DNA of 14,896 bases, from assembly GCA_016844545.1 (NCBI GenBank), contig JAENJC010000020.1, forward strand, positions 1 through 14,896, written 5' to 3'. Source of the stretch: Deltaproteobacteria bacterium (GTDB taxonomy: Bacteria > Desulfobacterota > JAENJC01). The notes beneath the pieces were generated by a model. The model made no database searches, was not told where the DNA came from, and saw nothing but the letters and a program-made list of their open reading frames with translations. This document shows positions 1 to 6,309 of the stretch, piece by piece. Made by a program: the position numbers and the translations under genes. Each line of letters opens with the position of its first letter. The stretch's first letter is position 1.

Positions 1-598
1 ATATAGTTCTGCGGTAGTTTAGTTATCTCCGCCATTGTGTATTTGAACCCCTTTTCGTCAAATACTGCCTTTACCTTTTCAAAGTCAGAGGTAGCAGTTA
101 TGACCTCAAATGAACCGTCATCTTCCCTGATATCCTCTGCCCCTGCCTCAAGACCCACTTCCATGAGCTTGTCTTCAGTGACGGAACCCTTCTCGAATAC
201 AAAGTACCCCTTTAATTCAAATATCCACCCCACACTCCCGGACTCGCCCATATTCCCGTTGTTTTTGCCGAATATATGCCTGATCTCAGCCACAGTCCTG
301 TTCCTGTTGTCTGTCATAGCGTCAATAAGGATTGCAACGCCACCAGGGCCGTAACCCTCATAGTTTATCTCCTCATAACTCACACCCTCTAACTCGCCGA
401 TCCCCTTCTTTATGGCCCTATCGATATCTTGGCAGCGTCAACGGCAGTCCGTAACCTCGGATTCCCTGACTGATCTCCGCCGCCCATCTTTGCAGCAACC
501 ATAATCTCCTTGGTTAGCTTTGTAAACGCCTTACCTCTCTTTGCGTCCGCCGCACCCTTCTTGTGCTTGGTAGTCGCCCATTTCGAATGACCTGACAT
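1..598 (-). pseudogene. yebC: YebC/PmpR (TACO1) family regulator, frameshifted and cut by the window edge
   Basis: YebC-family proteins act on translation of difficult peptide runs and/or as DNA-binding regulators in the cytoplasm. The N-terminus MSGHSKWATTKHKKGAADAK and the stretch GGGDQSGNPRLRTAVDAAKI are typical of the family. The ATG is preceded by a strong AGGAGGTG site, 5 nt away. After AAKI the frame runs into TAA at 412-410. Shifting frame near 423-427 restores family sequence (DRAIKKGIGELEG, YEGYGPGGVAILIDAMTDNR, FGKNNGNMGESGSVGW) with no stop down to base 1. Relatives have about seven residues (like ANMPNDT) between AKI and IDRA. Their absence fits a deletion of about 22 nt. Some 40 C-terminal residues should lie beyond the window. 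The long intact downstream frame says the lesion is recent or a sequence error. Family is certain; whether the gene is dead is not. Confidence 0.85.
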
Positions 599-629
599 CT
601 GAACACCTCCTAAAAGTAATTATAAATTT

Positions 630-731
630 GCCACTGAGCACACAGAGACTGTAGGGGCGATACTGGTGATCGCCCGATCTGGCGGGCGAATACAAGATTC
701 GCCCCTACAAGCCCTCTGTGACCTCTGTGGC
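630..731. repeat. Nested palindromic intergenic repeat element
   Basis: Inverted repeats are stacked inside each other between cstA and yebC. The outer arms are 630-647 and 714-731 (15 of 18 bases pair). Inside them TGTAGGGGCGA (650-660) pairs perfectly with TCGCCCCTACA (699-709). Within that lie two perfect hairpins: GGGCGAT/ATCGCCC (655-661/669-675, 7-nt loop) and GGGCGAAT/ATTCGCCC (684-691/697-704, 5-nt loop). The element could fold as one long stem or as a cruciform with two side hairpins. Repeats of this look (GTAGGGGCGA and GCCACAGAGG types) recur, from memory, between genes in several environmental lineages, so I read it as a dispersed REP/MITE-like element. It might also stop or stabilise the cstA transcript, but neither strand has a proper U-tract. 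Confidence 0.75.
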
Positions 732-743
732 TAAAATAGTTTT

Positions 744-2684
744 TTAATGCACCTCTAAATCCGTTGCCCATTCAACAACCTCGCTGGTGATAATCTCCCT
801 TTTTCCAGCCAGATAACCATACCATTTATAAATCGAGTCGACAAGTGCAATGACTGCCAAGGTTGCCATGATCGCCACAAGGGTTGCGTCGAACCTGAAT
901 GTGAAGACCTCCGCTGGATTCGAAGCAGTCGCAGCCTTTCCCATGAAGACATAGAAGAGCTGGTAAGATGCTGTGAGTGTCGTCACAAACATGAAGAGCA
1001 TCGGGATAAAGGTCACCCATGCATATTTCAGCTTATTCATCTTTATTATAATGGTTGTTCCGACGCAGAAGGCAATGGCTGCAAGGAGCTGGTTTGCGAC
1101 TCCGAACATCGGCCAGATTGTTGATATGCTTCCCGAATATATCAGGAACCCCCATGCACCCACAACCAGGAAGCTTGTAAAGATAGTTCCGGGGATCCAG
1201 TCGGTCCTTCCGAGGGGCTTGTATGCGTAACTTCCTAGCTCCTGTAAAATAAACCTTGCCACCCTTGTCCCTGTATCAACCGTTGTAAGGATAAAGAGGG
1301 CCTCGAACATAAGGGCAAAGTTGTACCAGTACGGCATCAGACCTTTCATTCCGGGAAGGGAGGAGAAAATGGAGGCCATACCGACAGCAAGGGAAACTGC
1401 ACCTCCCGGCCTTCCTGCCACATCTGTGCCTACAGCCTGGGAAAGTTCTACAATCCTGCTCACAGGGAAACCCATCTCAGCCAGTTTGTCAAATGGAAGG
1501 GTTGTATTTATTGCAAAGTAGTCACCGGGGATCAGGATAGATGCGGCAATAACGGCAATCACTGCCACAAAACCTTCAGTCAGCATGGCCCCAAAGCCTA
1601 TCATCTTTATCTCTGACTCACTTTCTATCATCTTAGGCGTAGTCCCTGACGAGACAAGGGAATGGAACCCTGATATGGCGCCGCATGCAATGGTTATGAA
1701 CATGAATGGGAACAAAGTCCCAGGTATTATAGGCCCTCCGCCATGGACAAACTCAGTTACAGCTGGCATCTGGAGATCAGGGGCAAGGGATATGACTCCG
1801 ATTGCGAGGATCAGAACAGTCCCTATCTTCATGTATGTTGAAAGGTAGTCCCTTGGGCAGAGGAGCAGCCAGACAGGGAGAACAGACGCCACAAACCCGT
1901 AAATGGCCATAAGGAGTACGAGGAGGTTCTTATCGAGATTGAAATAAGTCTCCAGGGCAGAGCCGGGGATGAAGCCACCGAAGAACACTGCTGCAATAAG
2001 GAAAAGAACCCCTATGACGGTAACCTCTGCGACCTTCCCAGGCCTTATCTTGTAGAGGTAAAGCCCCATGAACAGGGCTATTGGTATGGTTGCTCCTATA
2101 GTGAAAGTCCCCCATGCGCTGTGGGACAGGGCATTGACAACAGCAAGGCCGAGGCCCGCAAGAGCCACTATGATGATAAAGAGGATCGCAATAGCTGCTG
2201 TGACACCTGCCACAGGGCCGATCTCGTCCTTTGCGATCTGGGCCAGAGACCTCCCATTTCTCCTTACCGATGCAGCAAGGATGACGGTATCATGGACAGC
2301 CCCGCCAATAGAGGCACCGATCAGTATCCACAAAAAGCCTGGGAGATAGCCGAACTGGGCCGCAAGGACAGGCCCTATCAAAGGCCCTGCCCCTGCAATG
2401 GCGGCAAAGTGGTGTCCGAATAATACCCATTTGTGGGTAGGGTGGTAGTCCCTCCCGTCCGTAAGCCTCTTTGATGGGGGGATTATCTTGTCGTTAAGGC
2501 TTAATACCTTAGCACAAATGAACGTGCCGTAGAGGCGGTAAGAGATTATAAAAAAACAGGCGGCAGCTATGACAAGCCAGAGGGCGTTGACCTTCTCAGC
2601 AGGGTTTATGATCTGCGTAACAACGCCAAGGGCAAATGCACCCACAGCGGCGATAATGGCAAGGAGTATATTTGATGACTTCAT
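744..2684 (-). CDS. cstA: Carbon starvation protein CstA, peptide/pyruvate transporter
   Basis: CstA-family integral membrane proteins import peptides and/or pyruvate, typically when carbon is scarce. This 646-residue protein is hydrophobic throughout, with well over a dozen predicted membrane helices. It carries the family's conserved N-terminal blocks RDYHPTHKWVLFGHHFAAIA, GPLIGPVLAAQFGYLPG and GASIGGAVHD, followed by the FHSLVSSGTTPKMI and GVANQLLAAIAF regions. It is somewhat shorter than E. coli CstA (about 700 residues), mostly at the C-terminus, and appears complete. It follows polA on the same strand after about 40 nt. No Shine-Dalgarno sequence lies at a usable distance: the nearest GGAG is 20 nt upstream. 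A TATAAA box ends 8 nt before the ATG. CstA is often under catabolite or starvation control, but no operator was recognised here. Confidence 0.93.
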   Translation of the reverse strand: MKSSNILLAIIAAVGAFALGVVTQIINPAEKVNALWLVIAAACFFIISYRLYGTFICAKVLSLNDKIIPPSKRLTDGRDYHPTHKWVLFGHHFAAIAGAGPLIGPVLAAQFGYLPGFLWILIGASIGGAVHDTVILAASVRRNGRSLAQIAKDEIGPVAGVTAAIAILFIIIVALAGLGLAVVNALSHSAWGTFTIGATIPIALFMGLYLYKIRPGKVAEVTVIGVLFLIAAVFFGGFIPGSALETYFNLDKNLLVLLMAIYGFVASVLPVWLLLCPRDYLSTYMKIGTVLILAIGVISLAPDLQMPAVTEFVHGGGPIIPGTLFPFMFITIACGAISGFHSLVSSGTTPKMIESESEIKMIGFGAMLTEGFVAVIAVIAASILIPGDYFAINTTLPFDKLAEMGFPVSRIVELSQAVGTDVAGRPGGAVSLAVGMASIFSSLPGMKGLMPYWYNFALMFEALFILTTVDTGTRVARFILQELGSYAYKPLGRTDWIPGTIFTSFLVVGAWGFLIYSGSISTIWPMFGVANQLLAAIAFCVGTTIIIKMNKLKYAWVTFIPMLFMFVTTLTASYQLFYVFMGKAATASNPAEVFTFRFDATLVAIMATLAVIALVDSIYKWYGYLAGKREIITSEVVEWATDLEVH

Positions 2685-2692
2685 GATCTATT

Positions 2693-2698
2693 TTTATA
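2693..2698 (-). promoter_or_regulatory. Possible -10 box immediately upstream of cstA
   Basis: TATAAA on the minus strand ends 8 nt before the cstA ATG, so transcription would begin at or 1-2 nt before the start codon. The hexamer at the matching -35 position (TTTAAT) fits poorly. The absence of a Shine-Dalgarno site for cstA makes a leaderless start conceivable, but this AT-rich box alone is weak evidence. Confidence 0.2.
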
Positions 2699-2726
2699 TC
2701 ACAACTCCAGTATAAATTAAACCCCT

Positions 2727-4304
2727 TCAGTGCGCCTCACTCCAGTTCTTCCCCACTCCTATATCAACCTTCAGGGGGACTTTCAGTTCCATCACCCCTT
2801 CCATCTCCTCGCAAACCAAGAGCTTCATAATCTCCAGCTCTCCTTCGGGCACCTCGAAGACCAACTCATCATGCACCTGGAGGATCATGAGGCTCTTTAG
2901 ATCTTCTTTTTTGAGTCTTTTGGAGATATTAATCATGGCCAGCTTTATGATATCTGCCGCTGTTCCCTGTATGGGGGTGTTTACAGCCGTCCTCTCACCG
3001 AACTGGCGCAACGCCACCTCCTTGCCGGAGAGTTCAGGGATAGGCCGCTTTCTTCCAAGGAGTGTTCTTACATACCCCTTTTCTTTAGCTTCAAGAATGG
3101 TCTTTTCTATAAAGCTGCTCACCCCTTTGTAGTGCTCAAAATAGGAGTCTATGTATCTCTTGGCATCCTTTTGTGATATCCCCAGGTCTTTGGAAAGGCC
3201 GAAGGGAGACATCCCGTAGATGATCCCGAAGTTTACCACCTTTGCCATTCTCCTCATCTCAGACGTTACCAGCCCCGGCATGATCCCGAAGACCTCTGCC
3301 GCAGTCCTTGCATGGATGTCCTCTCCCTTTTTAAAGGATTCTATAAGTATCGGGTCTTCGGACATATGCGCCATGACCCGGAGCTCTATCTGGGAGTAGT
3401 CCGCAGAAAGGATAAGATTCCCCGGCTCCGCAGTGAAGGCCTCCCTTATCCTCCTTCCGAGTTCGGTCCTTATCGGTATGTTCTGAAGGTTTGGCTCGCT
3501 GGAGGAGAGCCTCCCTGTGGCTGTAACAGTCTGATTGAGGGATGTATGGACTCGTCCTGTCTCAGGATTTATCATTGAGGGGAGGGAGTCTATATATGTG
3601 GACTTTAGCTTGGAAAGAGTCCTGTACGTCAGTATCTCGGCAGGGAGTTCGTGTATCGCTGATAACTGCTGCAACACCTCAACATCAGTGGAATACCCGG
3701 TCTTTGTCTTCTTTATAGCCGGAAGTTTCAACTTCTCAAAAAGGACCTCAGAAAGTTGCTTCGGGGAGTTTATGTTGAACTCCTGCCCTGCCAGGGAGTA
3801 AATCTTACTCATAAGCTCTTGGAGGTCTGAATCCACTTCCTTTGACATTTCGTTAAGGAAATCCCTGTCAACCCTTACTCCGTTCATCTCCACATCTGAA
3901 AGTACCCGCACAAGGGGCATCTCCACATTATAAAAAAGTTCCTCAAGCCCTTCATCCCTTAGCCTTCCTGAAAGTATCTCCTTGAGTTCGAATATTGCCT
4001 CAGCTGCATGGCACACATAGTCAATCCTGCTCTTTTCATCTCTGACCCCTGACAACTGCTCTATAACATTCTTTCCCAGGAACTCCAGCGCAATGGCCTC
4101 CAGGGTCTGCTCAGACCTCACGGGGTTTATAAGGTAAGAGGCAACCATAGTATCGAACATCGGCTCAGCCAGCTCAACACCCTGCTTTTTTAACAGTATC
4201 ATCTCTTTCTTCAGGTCATGGCCTACTTTAACAGTCTTTCCTTCCAAAAGACTGCCGACCACTGACCACCGACCACCGACCACTGGTCCCAGTGATCTTC
4301 CCAA
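2727..4304 (-). CDS. polA: DNA polymerase I, C-terminal (Klenow/polymerase) part of split gene
   Basis: This part holds the remainder of a vestigial 3'-5' exonuclease domain and a complete family A polymerase domain. Motif A is SADYSQIELRVMAHMSED, the O-helix/motif B is RRMAKVVNFGIIYG, and motif C is LQVHDELVFEVPEG, so the catalytic Asp, Lys and Tyr residues are present. The exonuclease signatures are lost: GHDLKKE replaces the usual N-x3-D, and YVCHA replaces Y-x3-D. The part would therefore polymerise without proofreading, as in many bacterial Pol I proteins. Homology begins at SLLEGKTVKVGHDL, just past the heptamer repeat. The residues before it are encoded by the repeat and no natural start is visible. 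The far upstream limit (a TTG) is only the open-frame edge. If the two parts join, Pol I would be about 850 residues, slightly short for the family. Without a frame restoration this part has no obvious ribosome binding site. Confidence 0.85.
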   Translation of the reverse strand: MGRSLGPVVGGRWSVVGSLLEGKTVKVGHDLKKEMILLKKQGVELAEPMFDTMVASYLINPVRSEQTLEAIALEFLGKNVIEQLSGVRDEKSRIDYVCHAAEAIFELKEILSGRLRDEGLEELFYNVEMPLVRVLSDVEMNGVRVDRDFLNEMSKEVDSDLQELMSKIYSLAGQEFNINSPKQLSEVLFEKLKLPAIKKTKTGYSTDVEVLQQLSAIHELPAEILTYRTLSKLKSTYIDSLPSMINPETGRVHTSLNQTVTATGRLSSSEPNLQNIPIRTELGRRIREAFTAEPGNLILSADYSQIELRVMAHMSEDPILIESFKKGEDIHARTAAEVFGIMPGLVTSEMRRMAKVVNFGIIYGMSPFGLSKDLGISQKDAKRYIDSYFEHYKGVSSFIEKTILEAKEKGYVRTLLGRKRPIPELSGKEVALRQFGERTAVNTPIQGTAADIIKLAMINISKRLKKEDLKSLMILQVHDELVFEVPEGELEIMKLLVCEEMEGVMELKVPLKVDIGVGKNWSEAH

Positions 4305-5280
4305 GGATTGGGTCTTTATTGTCAGATATCAGCTTCAGCGCTATATCCTTCTCTCCAGACAGCTCTGTTACAAGCTCACAAATAGCCTCTTCCGAATCCG
4401 CAACCGTATGCTCCTTCACAACTACATCAGGGGCGGCCATCTTCAGCATGGAGCTGAACTCTAACTCCTTAAGAAGGGGAAGAAGTCTCTCATTGTCTGG
4501 TTCAGGCCTGGAAAGGTCTTTATATTCCGTCTCAATGGGGATATCTATCTGGATGGTGGCAAGGGAACGGCTCAGCCTTGCCAGTTCGGCATTCTCCTTC
4601 AGATTTTGTTTAAGCTTCGGCTTTGTTATCTTTTCAACGTTGGCAAGGAGATTTTCTATGGTGCCATACTCCTCTATAAGGGCCTTAGCGGTCTTCTCCC
4701 CAATCCCCGGAACTCCCGGGATGTTGTCGGATGAGTCACCCATAAGTCCCATGACCTCTACAACCCTTTCCGGCTCGGTCCCGAAGCGTTCCTTAACATC
4801 ATCCACACCAAAGTACCTGTTCTTAAGGGTGTCATAGATCCTTATATGAGGCGATATTATCTGGAATATGTCCTTGTCGCCTGTGATTATGATGACCTCC
4901 AGTCCGTCCTTCTCCGCCTTTTTCGCTATGGTCCCTATTATGTCGTCTGCCTCAACCCCTTCCATGATCAGGACAGGAATATTGAAGGCCTCGACCATCC
5001 TGTGGATGTAAGGTATCTGTCTTGCCAGTGGGTCAGGCATGGCAGGCCTGTGGGCCTTGTAGTCCTCGTATTCAATGTGCCTTCTGGTTGGGCCTTTGGA
5101 GTCAAAGGCAATGGCGAGGTAATCTGGCGCCTCCTCCTTTATCACCTTCATCAGCATGTTTGTGAATCCGTATACGGCGTTGGTTGGAATCCCTTTGGAG
5201 TTGGAAAGATGGGGGATGGCGAAGAACGCCCTGTAGATATAAGAGTTCCCGTCAATCAGGTAAAGCTTTTTTCTCGACAT
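4228..5280 (-). CDS. polA: DNA polymerase I, N-terminal 5'-3' exonuclease part of split gene
   Basis: Encodes the 5' nuclease that removes RNA primers and flaps. The start MSRKKLYLIDGNSYIYRAFF matches the family N-terminus; an upstream in-frame TTG adds 14 unrelated residues. Conserved metal-site stretches are present: LIDGNS, FDSKGPTRRHIEYEDYKAHR, EGVEADDIIGTIA, ITGDKDIFQ and MGDSSDNIPGVPGIGEKTA. A 3'-5' exonuclease-like domain starts near residue 295, but its DxE motif is replaced (IALKLISD, with Lys and Ile at the acidic positions). After KITG (residue 331) the frame enters a 7-nt tandem repeat and then stops at residue 350. The nuclease domain is intact, so this part could work alone as a flap endonuclease even if the polymerase were not fused. 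It lies 38 nt downstream of rubrerythrin on the same strand. The start has only a weak AGG upstream. Confidence 0.9.
   Translation of the reverse strand: MSRKKLYLIDGNSYIYRAFFAIPHLSNSKGIPTNAVYGFTNMLMKVIKEEAPDYLAIAFDSKGPTRRHIEYEDYKAHRPAMPDPLARQIPYIHRMVEAFNIPVLIMEGVEADDIIGTIAKKAEKDGLEVIIITGDKDIFQIISPHIRIYDTLKNRYFGVDDVKERFGTEPERVVEVMGLMGDSSDNIPGVPGIGEKTAKALIEEYGTIENLLANVEKITKPKLKQNLKENAELARLSRSLATIQIDIPIETEYKDLSRPEPDNERLLPLLKELEFSSMLKMAAPDVVVKEHTVADSEEAICELVTELSGEKDIALKLISDNKDPILGKITGTSGRWSVVSGRQSFGRKDC
4250..4284 (-). repeat. Five-unit heptamer tandem repeat inside polA
   Basis: Read on the polA strand, the units are AGTGGTC, GGTGGTC, GGTGGTC, AGTGGTC and GGCAGTC, all in register. They sit exactly where the frame of the N-terminal half stops matching that of the C-terminal half. 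The second half lies one base ahead of the first, so the array carries one surplus base modulo 3. Removing one 7-nt unit, or adding two, joins the halves with no stop (KITG-TSGRWSVVG-SLLEGK). Heptamers of this type occur, from memory, as dispersed intergenic repeats in environmental genomes. One inside a housekeeping gene is unusual. Confidence 0.85.
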
Positions 5281-5318
5281 TGCCTGAATATAGCGTAAAA
5301 AGGGGGGCTTTACAACTT

Positions 5319-5912
5319 TCAATATGTCTCTACAAACACCTCATAATAACCCTGAGGGTGAACACATGCCGGGCATTCCTTCGGGGCCTCGGGACCTTCA
5401 TGGATAAGACCGCAGTTCCTGCACTTCCACTTTACAGCAGACTCTTTTTTAAAGACTTTTCCTTTTTCTAAATTTTCCAGTAGCTTCAGATAACGAGCCT
5501 CATGTCTTATTTCAACCTTAGCTATATTTCTGAAAGCAGCGGCAACCTCCGGGAAACCCTCAGAGTCTGCTGCTTCAGCAAAACTAGGGTAGAGCTTGCC
5601 CCACTCCTCTTTTTCCCCTGCTGCTGCCGCCCTCAGATTTTCCATTGTGGTCGAATATGCAACCGGGTATTCCGCATCAACCTTTACATTAGCTGGGAGG
5701 TTCCCCTGCAGACCCTCAGACATAAGCTTAAAGAACCGCTTGGCGTGCTCCTTTTCGTTGTCAGCGGTCTCAATGAATATAGCTTCTATCTGCATCAGCT
5801 CTTCCTTTTTTGCGATTGAGGCATAATAGGTGTAGCGGTTCCTTGCCTGTGACTCCCCGGCAAAGGCCTTCATAAGGTTTTCCAGGGTCTTTGTCCCTTT
5901 AAGACTTTTCAT
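5319..5912 (-). CDS. rbr: Rubrerythrin
   Basis: A 197-residue non-haem diiron protein that reduces hydrogen peroxide in the cytoplasm of anaerobes, using electrons passed through its rubredoxin-like site. The N-terminal four-helix ferritin-like domain carries iron ligands at the expected places: Glu20 in FAGES, Glu53 and His56 in EKEH, and Glu134 and His137 in EIRHEAR. The C-terminal rubredoxin-like domain has CRNC (164-167) and CPAC (180-183). The start is the ATG giving MKSLKGTKTLENL. It matches the family N-terminus and has a GGGAGGT site 5 nt upstream. A longer frame reaching 5978 adds 22 unrelated residues and would cover the promoter. A candidate sigma-70 promoter lies just upstream. 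polA follows downstream and may be cotranscribed. Confidence 0.95.
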   Translation of the reverse strand: MKSLKGTKTLENLMKAFAGESQARNRYTYYASIAKKEELMQIEAIFIETADNEKEHAKRFFKLMSEGLQGNLPANVKVDAEYPVAYSTTMENLRAAAAGEKEEWGKLYPSFAEAADSEGFPEVAAAFRNIAKVEIRHEARYLKLLENLEKGKVFKKESAVKWKCRNCGLIHEGPEAPKECPACVHPQGYYEVFVETY

Positions 5913-5946
5913 TTTGTACCTCCCAAAAGTTTTATTTGCCGCTGCA

Positions 5947-5975
5947 AATATACCTGAAGGTTTCACGGATAGCAA
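5947..5975 (-). promoter_or_regulatory. Candidate sigma-70 promoter for rubrerythrin
   Basis: On the minus strand TTGCTA (4 of 6 matches to TTGACA) and TATATT (5 of 6 to TATAAT) are separated by exactly 17 nt. The -10 ends about 34 nt before the rubrerythrin ATG, leaving room for its GGGAGGT site. No PerR-like or other operator was recognised. Confidence 0.5.
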
Positions 5976-6006
5976 CATGCAGGGAGGGGTTTGGAGCCGA
6001 CAGATA

Positions 6007-6035
6007 TTGACAGGATCTAACTAAAGTGGTATAAA
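6007..6035 (+). promoter_or_regulatory. Near-consensus sigma-70 promoter for the 66-residue protein
   Basis: A perfect TTGACA and TATAAA (5 of 6) are separated by 17 nt. This is one of the two best promoter matches in the window. The expected start of transcription is near 6042, at the edge of the AAGGAGGAT ribosome site, so the leader would be only about 12 nt. It is divergent from the rubrerythrin promoter, with about 31 nt between the two -35 boxes. Confidence 0.6.
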
Positions 6036-6053
6036 GCCAAAAAGGAGGATGCT

Positions 6054-6254
6054 ATGGAAGATCTACGCGATGGGCCTGATTATCAGACAATAGCAGAAAA
6101 GGCAGGGTATCGGATCAGTGATTATGAGGACAACCCTGAGCTTTGGTACTACTACAAGATAGATGATACCGGGGCAACGGTAATATGTGGAGAGGACTAT
6201 CGCTGTCCTTTAGACGCATGGGAAGCTGCTTGCGAGGCTAACGGGTTAGCATGA
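6054..6254 (+). CDS. Small acidic protein of unknown function
   Basis: A 66-residue soluble protein, rich in Asp, Glu, Tyr and Trp, with no signal peptide or membrane segment. I do not recognise a family. Visible features are PDYQTIAEKAGYRISDYEDN, the aromatic run LWYYYKI, two cysteines far apart (CGEDYRC region) and a helical-looking C-terminus DAWEAACEANGLA. It looks like a compact alpha/beta fold, possibly a partner or inhibitor protein. It is very likely real. An AAGGAGGAT site sits 3 nt before the ATG, and a near-consensus promoter lies directly upstream. It stands alone, divergent from rubrerythrin and convergent with the cytochrome b fusion gene. A link to oxidative stress through the shared control region is only a guess. 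Confidence 0.75.
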   Translation: MEDLRDGPDYQTIAEKAGYRISDYEDNPELWYYYKIDDTGATVICGEDYRCPLDAWEAACEANGLA

Positions 6255-6309
6255 AGCTAAAATAGGGCAGTATCAGGGAAGCAATAGGTTGGGAATCTAT
6301 AGTACGTAA

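Noticed and set aside
4250..4284. CRISPR-like array
   Set aside because: The units are 7 nt and directly adjacent with no spacers; it is a simple tandem repeat.
4292..4837. 181-codon open frame on the plus strand
   Set aside because: Fully antisense to the well-conserved 5' nuclease domain of polA; Ser/Leu-rich shadow translation with no ribosome site or family motif.
5913..5978. Longer rubrerythrin start
   Set aside because: The 22 extra residues are not family-like and would cover the candidate promoter and the good GGGAGGT site of the shorter start.
6245..6259. TTAGC/GCTAA hairpin at the end of the small acidic protein gene
   Set aside because: Only five base pairs and no T-run; too weak to call a terminator.
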